Origin: JAZGGS01 sp963749485
Lineage (GTDB): Bacteria > Bacteroidota > Ignavibacteria > Ignavibacteriales > Ignavibacteriaceae
Direction: 5' to 3'
NCBI GenBank assembly: GCA_963749485.1
Contig: CAVVMV010000018.1
Location: 1-64,000, forward strand
Length of the DNA: 64,000 bases
In this document: positions 48,011-59,211 of the stretch, piece after piece
Numbering within the stretch: position 1 is the stretch's first letter
How the letters are laid out: the number at the start of each line of letters is the position of its first letter
The notes under the pieces: generated by a model
What the model was told of the DNA's origin: nothing
Databases searched by the model: none
What the model saw: only the letters and a program-made list of their open reading frames with translations
Position numbers and translations under genes: made by a program

Positions 48011-48030
48011 ATCGGATAATATTGTCTGAT
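48011..48030 (-). promoter_or_regulatory. putative Rrf2 operator (copy 2) upstream of the nos cluster
   Basis: Plus-strand ATCGGATAATATTGTCTGAT, an imperfect dyad: 16 of 20 positions match its own reverse complement. It lies about 50 bases upstream of the first nos gene and matches 17 of 20 bases of 37914-37933 in the same orientation. Confidence 0.6.
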
Positions 48031-48112
48031 TAAAGATAGGAACTCCATAAATCAGAGTCAATAGTTGAATCAAATTAATTATTAAATAGATGAGAATGTT
48101 TAATATTAGTAA

Positions 48113-49109
48113 CTATTTCTCAACTTCAGCAATGTCGGTCGCTTCTTTATCCTTTATCCTTTTGCTTAGTCTTTCGTCAAAAAGCTTTCCTATTTCGGCA
48201 CCAATAATAAACACAGCGGAAGTATAGTAAATCCAAAAAGCTACTACAACTACTAAAGCATATGCACCGTAAATCCTGCTAAAGGTTGTAAAACTTGAAA
48301 GATATATCCCAAAAAGTACTTTTGCCGTAACCCATAATAGAGCAGCCCACAATGCACCAATTAATACAGATCGTTTTCTGATTTTTACAATGGGCATAAA
48401 TTTGTAAAGTGCAGAAAAGATTAAATACATTACAAATAAGTGAAATGAACTGCTGACATAAACTTGTTGAAAAATTGGTTTGTTAAAGATATTGCAGATA
48501 CGGTGTATGTTTGAGCAAGAGTGCTAAAAAAATCTAGCAAAGGAAGCAACATTATTGATGATTAAAAATAAAAGAACAACTATCAGAATTACAACAAAAT
48601 CTCTTAGCTTGCCAAGAAATAAGTTTATATCTAAATCAGTACCAAACACTTTATTAAGTACGGTACGTAAACTGCTTGCAAAACTGCTGGCTGCAAAAAA
48701 CAGCCCTACTATTCCTACAAATCCAGCTATGTTTCTGTATTCAATTACTTCGTGAACACGTTCAAAAATTATTTCCTTTACAAACTCTGCATATTTTTCA
48801 TAAGGAATAACAGTTTCAATTAAAGTAACAATCTGCAATTCCATTTCAGCAGAATCTAAAAAATTACCCAGAATCCAAAAGATGATTAACGTAAGAGGGA
48901 TAATACAAACAAACAAACTGAAATGCTACTCCACCCGAAAGTAAAAACATATGATGTCTATCGATACGATCGTATAAGCCGCCAAAGTAATGCTTGCTAA
49001 AAGCTACAAACCGATGCCACATAGGTTTTAGGTGAAGGTAATAACGCAGCCGTCTGAAAAGTGCATATGGTTTTGATGCACGTATTTTTTCCAGGATCTT
49101 ATGCTTCAT
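48113..49109 (-). CDS. YihY/BrkB-family inner membrane protein (frameshifted)
   Basis: Pieces 48864-49109, 48524-48916 and 48113-48430; two or three shifts. N-terminal basic segment, FLLSGGVAF start of helix 1, VGLFFAASSFASSLRTVLNKVFG (family core), RDFVVILIVVLLFLIINN, then KRSVLIGALWAALLWVTAKVLFGIYLSSFTTFSRIYGAYALVVVVAFWIYYTSAVFIIGAEIGKLF, the classic YihY/BrkB C-terminal helices with Y-G-x-[FAL]. The family was once called ribonuclease BN but is a multispanning membrane protein of unclear role. About 330 residues restored. Confidence 0.85.
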
Positions 49110-49132
49110 CGTTCATTATAGTTGGGATTGTA

Positions 49133-51332
49133 TTATAATAGACTATCTGCTAATTTAACCAAATCAATTTTCAAAAAATCATTAATAATTAATTCTGATC
49201 CGCCTGTTTTACCAATTAATTTAAAAACTTGACCTAGTTTTATTTATCTCAGTTTCAAAACTATCTTTATCCTGATCAGCAACAGAAACAATTATGCGCG
49301 ACTGGCTCTCAGAAAATAAAGCAAAATCTTCTCTTGATCCAATTGGAACATTAACTTCTGCCCCAATCATATTCTCTTCATTAATAATACAACATTCTGC
49401 AAGTGCGCAGGCAATTCCACCTTCCGAAATATCATGAGCAGATTTGATAAGATTACTCTTAATTAATCCTAAAAGAGTATCCTGCAATTTTTTTTCTTCA
49501 TCAAGATTAATTTTAGGAGCATCACCAGCTACTTTATTGTGAACAACTTTTAAATACTCGCTTCCGCCCATTTCCTCTTTATCTTCTCCTAAAAGATAGA
49601 TGAGATCACCTTCATCTTTAAAAAATGAGGTTGTAATATGTTCAAGGTCTTCAATCAATCCTACCATTCCTATTGTTGGCGTAGGATAAACAGCAGCTTC
49701 GGGAGATTCGTTATAAAAACTTACGTTGCCGCCTGTAACAGGAGTATTAAAAAATCTGCACGCTTCGCCCATTCCTTTAATAGCTTCTGCAAACTGCCAG
49801 TAAACTTCTGGTTTATAAGGATTTCCAAAATTAAGGCAGTTCGTTATTGCTAAGTGGAATTCCTCCAGAGCAGACAATATTTCTTGCAGATTCAGCCACT
49901 GCTATTTTTGCACCTTCTTTTGGATTAAGATAAACGTAGCGTGAATTGCAATCGGTCTTCATCGCAAGCGCTTTGTTACTATCCTTTATGTAGATTACTG
50001 CAGCATCACAGCCGGGACCAACAATTGTATTGGTTCTTACCATTGAATCGTACTGCTCGTAAACCCATTTTTTAGAAACGATATTTGGAGATGAAAAAAC
50101 TTTTAGAAATGTTTCCTGTAAATCATTTGGTTTTGGTAAAGATGAAAAATCAAATGCCCTCATTTCTTTTAAGTAGGATGGTTCTTTTTGTTCTCTAATA
50201 TAAACAGGCGCACCGCCGCCAAGCACCAAATCAAAAGGCGGCAGACTTACTTTCTTCTCTCCCTGGTATTCAACTTCAAGAATTTCTTCTTTAGTCACTT
50301 CTCCAATTATTTCGCAATGAAGATCCCACTTTTCAAAAACTTCGCTTACTTTATCTTCGTAACCTTTTTTAACAACGCATAACATTCTTTCCTGGCTTTC
50401 CGAAAGCATAATTTCGTAAGCGCTCATTCCATCTTCGCGTAAAGGAACTTTATCAAGATTTATTTTCATTCCCGATTTTCCTTTTTCGCTCATCTCACTG
50501 CTTGAGCAAGTAATTCCTGCAGCTCCCATATCCTGAATTCCTATCAGCCAGCCTTTTTTTATTATTTCGAGAGTTGCTTCCAATAAAAGTTTTTCTGTAA
50601 ACGGATCACCAACCTGCACCGATGGACGTTTTGCTTCCGATTTTTCCGAAAGCTCTTCCGAAGCAAAAGTAGCACCGTGTATCCCATCTCTTCCTGTTGA
50701 AGAACCAACAATCATTACAGGATTACCTTCACCTTTTGCAACGGCACTTGCATACATATTTGTTTTTACTATTCCAACAGACATTGCATTAACAAGCGGG
50801 TTGCCCTGGTACGATTCATCAAAATAAACTTCGCCTGCAACGGTTGGAACACCAAAACTGTTACCGTAATCGCCAATTCCTTTTACAACTCCTGCAAATA
50901 AGTAGCGGGTTCTTGCATCTTTAAGTGAACCGAATCTTAATGAATTAAGAGAAGCGATAGGACGGGCGCCCATAGTAAAAATATCTCTCATAATTCCACC
51001 AACGCCTGTTGCAGCTCCCTGGTACGGCTCAACAGCTGAAGGATGATTGTGGCTTTCAATTTTAAAGGCAACTGCTAATCCATCTCCAATATCAACTAAT
51101 CCTGCATTTTCTTCACCGGCTCCAACAAGCAACTTTCCGCCTTCTCGCGGTAAAGTTTTAAGCTGTGCAATGGAGTTTTTATAACTGCAATGCTCACTCC
51201 ACATAACACTAAAAATTCCAAGTCTCTGTAAAAGATAGGAGTTCTACCTAAAATTTTAAGTATTCGATTATATTCTTCTTCATTTAGCCCGTGCTCTATT
51301 GCAAGATTAAGCGTAACTTTTGGTTCAGTCAT
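49133..51332 (-). CDS. purL: phosphoribosylformylglycinamidine synthase, PurL (frameshifted)
   Basis: Purine synthesis, FGAR to FGAM. Pieces 51096-51332, 49831-51204, 49221-49877 and the C-terminal tail to 49133; three shifts. Marks: MWSEHCSYKNS (catalytic His region), VAFKIESHNHPSAVEPYQGAATGVGGI (ATP site), GIQDMGAAGITCSSSEM, and FYNESPEAAVYPTPTIGMVG. The tail GKTGGSELII...LVKLADSLL completes the protein. About 733 residues, the usual size of the small PurL that needs PurQ and PurS as partners; neither is in the window. Confidence 0.93.
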
Positions 51333-51405
51333 TTAAAAGATGATTTTAAGTTTAAGCGTAATTTTTTAGGTGTGAAATATAATAGATTTGAAGCCCACTC
51401 CACAA

Positions 51406-52119
51406 CTATGCATTTGCCGAGCAGTTTATGAATTGGCTAAATAACTCCTCCCAAATTTTATAAAGCTGGTATGTAGCATAAATATCGTGTGAGCAATAAG
51501 CTGCAATGTCTTTCACTCTTCCCGCTTCGTAAAGATTTTTAACTTCCATTCCCGAAATCTCTTTTGTTTTTGGCGATTCAATTCCAAATGCCTGGCAATA
51601 AAAATCCAGGTTAAATTTTCTGGTTAATCCGTAATATGTAAATTGTTCCAACAGGTCTATGTGTACCTTGGTATCGTATCTTCCTTTAATAAGATTTTTT
51701 GTGGGTTTCACTTTAAGCATTGCTGAGCGGACCGTTAAGAAAGGCAGATCAAAATTCCTTCCGTTAAAACTTATTACCTTATCGGTTACATCAACAATTT
51801 TCCAGAAGGATTGAAGCATTTCTTTTTCGGGTAATCCTTTGTAGTGCACTTTGTCATCTTCGGAATTCCATTCCTCCTTCTCATCACTTTCGTAATAAAC
51901 GAAAGATTTTTGTTTCTCTACATCAAATATCCCAATTGCAATACACTTGGCTGTTAGCGGGTAAAGACTTGTATAGCGAATTGCTTCATCAATTTGTGCT
52001 TGTTTTTTATCAGGATCGGTTTCTTTTTCAGCATAACGAAGAAGGTATTCCTGCTGGCTTTCGGAGAGTGATTCGAATGGATAAGCACTGGTTTCAATAT
52101 CGAAAATTATTTTTCGCAT
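51406..52119 (-). CDS. 3'-5' exonuclease, PolB-like (DEDD) family
   Basis: 237 residues, unbroken. DEDD-type nuclease: motif I IIFDIETSAYPFE (D-x-E), motif II VISFNGRNFDLPFL (N-G-x-x-F-D), motif III YCSHDIYATYQLY (acidic with D). Resembles the 'predicted 3'-5' exonuclease PolB-like' group of Bacteroidota. Acts on DNA or RNA ends; the pathway is not known. It is the last gene downstream of the thioesterase. Confidence 0.78.
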   Translation of the reverse strand: MRKIIFDIETSAYPFESLSESQQEYLLRYAEKETDPDKKQAQIDEAIRYTSLYPLTAKCIAIGIFDVEKQKSFVYYESDEKEEWNSEDDKVHYKGLPEKEMLQSFWKIVDVTDKVISFNGRNFDLPFLTVRSAMLKVKPTKNLIKGRYDTKVHIDLLEQFTYYGLTRKFNLDFYCQAFGIESPKTKEISGMEVKNLYEAGRVKDIAAYCSHDIYATYQLYKIWEELFSQFINCSANA

Positions 52120-52194
52120 AATGCCCCCGGATTAATTTATTTTGGTCTTAATATTTTTACAGAAGGTTCAATCATTTTTACTTTCTGTATAAAT

Positions 52195-52599
52195 TCATCT
52201 GTTAACGGAGTTGATTTTCTTGTATAACGGATCAACATGAACCGATACACCTGCTCCCTCCGCAATTATCTTTTTTGTTTTTGAATTTTCCACAATATGT
52301 TCAAATCCAAAACTTGAGTTTTTAATATACGATATTCTCGTATAAATGTTAAGCTCGTCATCAAATTTTGCAACTTTTAAATAATCAATTTGATTGTGTA
52401 CCATGTAGTAAACATTATTCGGAGAAAAAATATTTTGTAACGGTATAAATCCTGAATCAATTGCATACTGAATTTTCGCCTGCTCAAAATAGTTAAGATA
52501 AACTGCATTGTTAACAATCTGCAGCATATCCACTTCGTTAAATTTAACTTTTACTTTATAGATGTGATGGAAATCTTTTTTACTTTTTCTTGGCTCCAT
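52195..52599 (-). CDS. hotdog-fold acyl-CoA thioesterase (4HBT/YbgC-like)
   Basis: 134 residues, single hotdog domain. KVKFNEVDMLQIVNNAVYLNYFEQAKIQYAI holds the catalytic Asp in the E-V-D position followed by the N-x-x-Y-L-x-Y-F-E-x-A helix. Hydrolyses acyl-CoA thioesters. Lies 60 bases downstream of the dienoyl-CoA reductase in the fatty-acid oxidation operon, which supports an acyl-CoA substrate. Unbroken. Confidence 0.82.
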   Translation of the reverse strand: MEPRKSKKDFHHIYKVKVKFNEVDMLQIVNNAVYLNYFEQAKIQYAIDSGFIPLQNIFSPNNVYYMVHNQIDYLKVAKFDDELNIYTRISYIKNSSFGFEHIVENSKTKKIIAEGAGVSVHVDPLYKKINSVNR

Positions 52600-52659
52600 T
52601 GATTTTATAATTTTAATTTACTTATGAATTGTCACTAAAAGTAGTGATGCAATAATACT

Positions 52660-53547
52660 CTAGCTTCCTTTTGTTTTTCTTACCATCTGTTCTATCATAT
52701 CCCACATTTCCCGAGGAACTTCTTCGAGTATATTGAACTGACCCGCTCCTTTTAACCATTCACCCCCATCAATTGTAATAACTTCTCCATTTATGTATGC
52801 AGAAAAGTCAGAAACTAAGTAAGCTGCTAAGTTTGCAAGCTCCTGGTGTTCGCCAACTCTTTTTAGCGGAACTTTTTTTGCAAGATCAAATTTTTCTTTC
52901 ATATCCCCTGGCAGTAATCTATCCCACGCACCTTTTGTAGGAAAAGGACCTGGAGCAATTGCATTAAAACGAATTCCATACTTTGCCCACTCAACTGCGA
53001 GAGATCGAGTTAGAGCTAACACACCAGCTTTTGCACATGCAGAAGGAACAACATAAGCAGAACCTGTATATGCATAGGTTGTAACAATGTTTAATACATT
53101 AGCGTTTTGTTTTTTATCTATCCAGTGCTTTCCAAAAGCGAGTGTACAGTTATAAGTTCCCTTTAAAACAATATTTATGATAATATCGAATGCACGGTTG
53201 GAAAGCCGTTCTGTAGGACTTATAAAATTTCCTGCGGCATTGTTCAACAGCACATCAACCTTTCCAAATTTATCGATGGAAGCCTTTAGTAAATTCTCTA
53301 CGGAAGCATAATCAGTAACATCACATTGTACAGGAAGTATTGTTTGATTATTACCTTTTGATAATTCCTCAGCTGTCTTTTCAAGTACATCAAGTTTCCT
53401 GCTTGCAATTACAAGATCGGCACCAAGCTCAACAAAATATTTTCCCATCGCTTTACCAAGTCCTGTTCCGCCGCCGGTTATTACTATAACTTTATCTTTA
53501 AGTGAATCTTCTTTTAGCATTGATGTTTTGTATTGTTGATTTTGCAT
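52660..53547 (-). CDS. SDR oxidoreductase, 2,4-dienoyl-CoA reductase-like
   Basis: 295 residues. Rossmann start VIVITGGGTGLGKAMGKYF (NADP-binding TGxxxGxG), NNAAGNF, and SACAKAGVLALTRSLAVEWAKYGIRFNAIAPGPFPT. The usual Y-x-x-x-K is S-x-x-x-K, as in mitochondrial-type 2,4-dienoyl-CoA reductases. Allows unsaturated fatty acids to enter beta-oxidation. Intact, 137 bases after the acyl-CoA dehydrogenase. The start could be the ATG 9 codons further in (MLKEDSLKDK). Confidence 0.85.
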   Translation of the reverse strand: MQNQQYKTSMLKEDSLKDKVIVITGGGTGLGKAMGKYFVELGADLVIASRKLDVLEKTAEELSKGNNQTILPVQCDVTDYASVENLLKASIDKFGKVDVLLNNAAGNFISPTERLSNRAFDIIINIVLKGTYNCTLAFGKHWIDKKQNANVLNIVTTYAYTGSAYVVPSACAKAGVLALTRSLAVEWAKYGIRFNAIAPGPFPTKGAWDRLLPGDMKEKFDLAKKVPLKRVGEHQELANLAAYLVSDFSAYINGEVITIDGGEWLKGAGQFNILEEVPREMWDMIEQMVRKTKGS

Positions 53548-53684
53548 GTTTTGATTTTAAATATTGCTAATGATTAATTAATGGTACGCAGATTAATTAT
53601 GATAGTTATGATTCTTTAAGATCATAATAAAATCTCAAAGATCAGTGTACAATTCTCATAGTTCTAAAAATACTTATCAAAGGT

Positions 53685-55490
53685 CTAAAAACAATATTTA
53701 TCAGCTTCTATCAATTTATCTGCAATGTTCCTTCTTAGCTGTGTTGTATTAACAGGTTCGTACTTTGTAAATCGCTTTAGTCCAAGCATGAGCATTTTAA
53801 GATCATCGCCTTCAGCAAAAGCAGCAATTGCATGTTTACCGTACAGGTTTATTCTTTCAACAGCATCGCTTATATAAACCCTGGTCATATCAATATAAGG
53901 CTGCAATTCGGTTTCGTTTTTAATACCGGAAAGCTTCATGGTTCTTAAATATGCAGATTCACATGCAAAAACTTCTATCATCATGTCTGTTACATTCATA
54001 ATGATTTCTTGTTCGTCTTTTAGCTTTACCATTAATTTTTGTACTGCAAAACCGGCGGTCATAAGAATTGCTTTTTTAGCATTTTGAATTGCTTTTAATT
54101 CAGACGCAAGAAGTTCATCAGATCCATCTCCAAATTCAGGAATTGACATTAATTCTTTCTGAATAGCCATTGCAGGTCCCATTAAATCGAGTCGTCCTTT
54201 CATCGAACGTTTAACCAGCATATCAACAGTTAGCAAGCGGTTGATCTCATTTGTACCTTCAAATATCCTGTTAATGCGTGAATCCCTATAAGCCCTTGCA
54301 GCGGGATACTCTTCGGAGTAACCATAACCGCCATGAATCTGCACTGCTTCATCCACTACATAATCAAGCATTTCGGAACCATAGACTTTTAACATAGCAC
54401 ATTCAATTGCATATTCTTCTGCGGCTTTAACTGAAGCTTCTTCATATTTATTTCCATCTTCCACTAACTCTTTCACTTTTTTGCTTATCAAATCACTCAC
54501 CCTATATGTTGCAGATTCTGAAGCAAATATCCTGGTTGCCTGCTCTGCAATTTTATGCTTGATTGCACCAAAGCTTGATATCGGCTGCTCGAATTGTTTT
54601 CTGGTATTCGCATATTGAATTCCAATTGTAGCAACTTTCTTTGCACTGCCGCTGGTCATCGCACAAAGTTTAAACCTTCCTACATTTAAAATATTAAAGG
54701 CGATGTAATGTCCCTTTCCAATTTCACCCAGCACATTTTCAACAGGAACTTTTACATTATCCAGGAATAGTGCGCAAGTGGAAGATCCTTTTATTCCAAG
54801 TTTATTTTCTTCTTCACCACGATTAAATCCTTCCGAATCTGCATCGATGATGAAGCAAGTAAACTTATCTCCATCAACCTGTGCAAATGTTATAAGAATT
54901 TCTGCAAATCCGCCGTTCGTTATCCACATCTTTTGTCCGTTAAGCGTATAATACATTCCATCTTCAGAAAGAACTGCAGTCGTTTTGGCGGAAAGAGCAT
55001 CTGAGCCGGATGTTGGTTCGGTTAAGCAATAAGCTGTCATTAGCTCACCACTGGCAAGTTTTGGCAAATATTTTTTCTTCTGCTCTTCCGTTCCGTAATA
55101 AAGAATAGGCAGTGAGCCAATTCCTGTATGAACAGCATAAGAAACACCAAACGAATGAGCTGCACCCAGCTCGAATAAAAGTGCAGTGTTCGTATTAAAA
55201 TCTTCGCCGAGTCCGCCGTACTCTTCCGGAATAGAAACTCCAAGCAATCCCAGTTCACCTGCTTTTTGCAGAAGACTTACTGTTAATCCTTCTTCCTGTT
55301 TATCAATTGCATCCAGCTTTGGCCAGATTTCCTTTTCTACAAATTCCCCGGCAGCCTCGGTCATCATTTTTTGTTCTTCATTCAAATCTTCCGGAATGAA
55401 TACTGATTGTGGATCAGTATCCTTTATAAGAAATTCTCCGCCATTTAATAACTCAGTTTTTAATGTTTCGTCTGACATAATATTACTCAA
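53685..55490 (-). CDS. fadE: acyl-CoA dehydrogenase (FadE-like)
   Basis: 601 residues, unbroken. First beta-oxidation step, FAD-dependent. N-terminal helices (EDLNEEQKMMTEAAGEFVEKEIWPKLDAID), TAYCLTEPTSGSDALSAKTTA and YTLNGQKMWITNGGFA (FAD/substrate beta domain), RKQFEQPISSFGAIKHKIAEQA, and QIHGGYGYSEEYPAARAYRDSRINRIFEGTNEI, in which the last Glu is the likely catalytic base. The C-terminal extension of about 170 residues matches long/very-long-chain members. The frame opens with TTG at 55490; an ATG at 55478 is an equally good start. Lies just downstream of the thiolase, as in B. subtilis fadNAE. Confidence 0.9.
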   Translation of the reverse strand: MSNIMSDETLKTELLNGGEFLIKDTDPQSVFIPEDLNEEQKMMTEAAGEFVEKEIWPKLDAIDKQEEGLTVSLLQKAGELGLLGVSIPEEYGGLGEDFNTNTALLFELGAAHSFGVSYAVHTGIGSLPILYYGTEEQKKKYLPKLASGELMTAYCLTEPTSGSDALSAKTTAVLSEDGMYYTLNGQKMWITNGGFAEILITFAQVDGDKFTCFIIDADSEGFNRGEEENKLGIKGSSTCALFLDNVKVPVENVLGEIGKGHYIAFNILNVGRFKLCAMTSGSAKKVATIGIQYANTRKQFEQPISSFGAIKHKIAEQATRIFASESATYRVSDLISKKVKELVEDGNKYEEASVKAAEEYAIECAMLKVYGSEMLDYVVDEAVQIHGGYGYSEEYPAARAYRDSRINRIFEGTNEINRLLTVDMLVKRSMKGRLDLMGPAMAIQKELMSIPEFGDGSDELLASELKAIQNAKKAILMTAGFAVQKLMVKLKDEQEIIMNVTDMMIEVFACESAYLRTMKLSGIKNETELQPYIDMTRVYISDAVERINLYGKHAIAAFAEGDDLKMLMLGLKRFTKYEPVNTTQLRRNIADKLIEADKYCF

Positions 55491-55522
55491 CTTTGTTTAG
55501 TAAATAATTCTATTTTAATTTT

Positions 55523-56698
55523 CTAATTTAACAATTCAAAAATACCTGCAACACCTTGCCCGCCGCCAACACAGGCAGTAACCATTCCAGTTTTTTTCTT
55601 TGTCGTTTAAGCTCATTTAATAATTGCACAGTAAGCTTAGCACCTGTACAACCCAATGGATGACCTAATGCAATTGCACCACCGTTAACATTTACGATAT
55701 CATTATTTAAATCTAAAGTGCGAATTACAGATAATGCTTGTGATGCAAATGCTTCGTTCAATTCAATAATTTCAATATCATCCTGTTTCATATTTGCTTT
55801 TTTTAATGCTTTTGGAACAGCTTCAATCGGTCCCGTTCCCATTATTGTAGGATCAACTCCGGCTAAAGCGTAGGATACTAAACGAGCAATTGGTTTTAAG
55901 TTGAGTTCTTTTACCATCTCTTCAGACATAACTAGAACAAATGCAGCACCATCTGAAGTTTGTGAGGAATTACCAGCAGTAACAGTTCCGTTATTTGCAA
56001 AGACCGGTTTTAGTTTTGCTAATGCTCCAAGAGTTGTATCAGCACGAGGACCTTCATCAGTATCAACAACAAACTTGCTCACTTTTTTCTTTCCATTTTC
56101 AAGATGAACATCTTCAATTTCAATGGGCACAATCTGATCTTTAAAATATCCTTTATCAATTGCATTAATAGCTTTCATATGAGAATTGTAAGCAAACTCA
56201 TCCTGATCTTCGCGAGAGATTTTATATTTCTCAACTATTTTCTCGGCAGTTAAACCCATTCCCATATAGTAACCGGGGTAATCTTTTGCGATTTGATAAT
56301 TGGGAGCAAGTTTCCACCCAGTCATCGGAACCATAGACATTGATTCTATTCCACCTGCAATAACACAATCCATCATACCTGATTGAATACGAGCTATACC
56401 GGTAGCGATGGTATCGATTCCCGAAGCACAGAACCTGTTTATTGTTACACCTGGAACTTCCTGCGGTAAACATTGCAGAGCAATCATCCTGCCTACCTGA
56501 AGACCTTGTTCAGCTTCCGGGAAAGCATTTCCAACTATCAGATCATCAACACGATGAGGATCCAATTCGGGAACTGATTTTAACAAATGTTTTATAACGT
56601 CTGCAGCTAAGTCATCCGGTCTGGTAAAAACGAAATCCGCCTTTTTTAGCTTTCGCAATAGCCGAACGATAACCCGCTACTATATATGCTTCTCTCAT
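55523..56698 (-). CDS. fadA: acetyl-CoA acyltransferase (thiolase, FadA-like; frameshifted at both ends)
   Basis: Core frame 55528-56658: INRFCASGIDTIATGIARIQSG (active-site Cys), ELNEAFASQ, and VNGGAIALGHPLGCTGAKL (catalytic His). The N-terminus MREAYIVAGYRSAIAKAKKGGFR begins at 56698 in another frame; one T too many in a T5 run near 56628 explains it. The end KTGMVTACVGGGQGVAGIFELLN (second catalytic Cys) is reached if one A is restored in the A7 run at 55591-55597. Last step of beta-oxidation. Restored length 391 residues, normal. Confidence 0.92.
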
Positions 56699-56748
56699 TG
56701 TATTACTTTTATTTAATTTTTAAAAATTATATTTCTTACTTTAATGAT

Positions 56749-59157
56749 TTAATTTCTTAATGGCTTTCCTGTTGTTAAGATGCTTTGAATTCTTTCCAAA
56801 GTTTTCTTTTCACCAATAAGGCTTAAAAAAGCTTCTCGTTCTAAATCCAGCAGATATTGTTCGGAAACTAATGCTGAATCTGTAAGATCACCACCGCACA
56901 TTATATAAGCCAATTTTTCAACTATTTTTTTATCGTGATCGGAAATGTATTTTGCGTTATGAAATGAATATGCACCAAGAAGCATAACCGATAAAGCTGA
57001 TCTTCCCAGTACTTTAATATCTTCTCGTTGAATCGGTTGAGTATAACCCTGATCAGCGAGCTCTATTACTGATTTTTTTGCCTGTGCAATTACGCGATTT
57101 GGATTAACAACAATACTATCTCTTCCTTTAACAAAAATATTCATATCAAAAGCTTCGTGTGCAGAAGTTGCAACAGTTGCCATGGCAATGTTTAAGAATC
57201 GCCATTGTATTTCTGGTAACTCAATAGCATCCTTTAGATATAATATCGGAAGCACGAAGAGTCATTTCTTTTGTGCCACCTCCAGCCGGAATAATTCCAA
57301 CACCAACTTCAACCAAACCGATATAGGTTTCTGCTGATGCAACAACTTTATCAGCATGTAAACAAACTTCGCAGCCGCCGGCTAATGTTAATGAGTGCGG
57401 AGCAACTACAACCGGAACACTTGAATATCGAACATGCATTGTTGCTTTCTGAAAATGCCTAACTGCCATATCAATTTCATCATATTCCTGTTCGGTTGCC
57501 AGCATGAACATCATAGCTAAGTTTGCTCCTGCTGAAAAATGCTGACCATTATTTGCAATTACCAATCCTTTAAAATCCTTCTCAGCAATTTCGATTGATT
57601 TATTTATTGCTTCTAAAATTTCTGAACCGATTGAATTCATCTTGGTTTGAAATTCAAGGTTAACAACTCCATCACCTATATCGTGTAAAGTTGCACCAAC
57701 ATTTTTCCATACAGGTTTATTGGCACGAAGATTATCAAGAATAATAAAACCACTTTTACCCGGAATTTCTTTGTAAGATTGAGAGCTGATATCATAATAT
57801 TTCCGTATTCCATTTTCAATTTTATAAAAAGAGGTAAAATCCTTTTCCCAGCATATCATAAATCCATTTTGCCGGTTTCATCTTTTCTTCTTCCATTTTC
57901 TTAACAGTCTTCTCAACACCAAAAACATCCCAGGTTTCAAACGGTCCAAGTTCCCATCCAAACCCAGCACGCATTGCATCATCAATTTTATAAATTTCAT
58001 CTGAAGATTCAGGTATCCTGTTTGATGAATATTGGAAAACCATAAATGATAATTTTCTAAGGAACTCACCTGCTGTATCTTTAGCAGCATTAAGAGCTTT
58101 TAATCTTTCTTTAAGATCATCAATTGCTTTTGCTGCAGTAACGGAAGCAAACTTTGTTTTACCTGATGGTTCATACTCAAATGAATCAATGTTCAGTTCG
58201 AGAATAATCCGCTCACCTTTTTCATCTTTACTTTTTTTATAGAATCCTTGCCCTGTTTTATCACCAAGCCAGTTGTTCTCAACAAGTTTTTTTACATAAG
58301 CAGGTATTTTAAAAATTTCTCTCGATTCATCATCAGGACAATCTTTATAAATATTATCAGCAACTTTTACCAAGGTATCAATTCCAACAACATCAGCAGT
58401 TCTAAATGTTGCAGATTTTGGTTTCCCGGTAAGAGGTCCGGTTAATGTATCAATTTCCTTAATTTTTAATTTCATTTCAGTCCATCAACTTGAAAACAGC
58501 CATAACACTGAAAACGCCAATCCTGTTTGCGATGAAAGCAGGTGTATCTTTACAAAGAACAGGAGTTTTTCCAAGGTAGAGATCACCGTAATACATCAAA
58601 AAATCAATTACACTTTTATCGGTTTTAGGAGTTGGAATTATTTCCATCAATTGGAGATAACGCGGCGGATTGAAAAAATGGATTCCGCAAAAATGTTTTT
58701 GAAAGTCTTCACTTCTTCCTTCAAGCATTGTATGAATTGGAATACCGGAAGTGTTTGTTGTTATTAATGTGCCGTCTTTACGAAATTGTTCAACTTTTTC
58801 GAAAACAGACTTCTTTATATCCAGGTTTTCAATAACAGCTTCAATTATCCAATCAGCATTTTGAAGGCAATCCATGTTGTCTTCAAAGTTACCGGTTGTA
58901 ATTCTTGATGAAAATGATTTGTGATAAAAAGATGCTGGTTTCGATTTTTGTGCAGCTTTAAGGTTGGCATCAACAAACCTGTTACGAACTGCTTTATCAT
59001 TTAGGGAAAGCCCTTTTTTCTTTTCATCTTCATTAAGTTCTTTTGGAATTATATCCAGAAGGTTAACTGTGCAACCAATGTTTGCAAAATGTGCAGCAAT
59101 CCGTGAACCCATTACGCCGGAACCCAGAACTACAACTTTTTTAATTATTCTTTTCAT
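56749..59157 (-). CDS. fadN: FadN-type 3-hydroxyacyl-CoA dehydrogenase/enoyl-CoA hydratase (frameshifted)
   Basis: Pieces 58477-59157, 57822-58475, 57221-57859 and 56749-57255; three shifts, about 800 residues restored, like B. subtilis FadN. The dehydrogenase comes first: VVVLGSGVMGSRIAAHFANIGC (NAD site), HFFNPPRYLQLMEIIPT and GDKTGQGFY. The hydratase/isomerase part follows: LVIANNGQHFSAGANLAMM and ALAGGxE-type LTLAGGCEVCLHADKVVAS, then GVGIIPAGGGTKEM. This N-to-C order is opposite to FadB/FadJ and defines FadN. It lies between the ligase and the thiolase. Confidence 0.92.
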
Positions 59158-59211
59158 AGTTTTTTAAGATTTTTGTTGAATAAATAACTCCCTGTTCTGG
59201 ACAAAATATTT

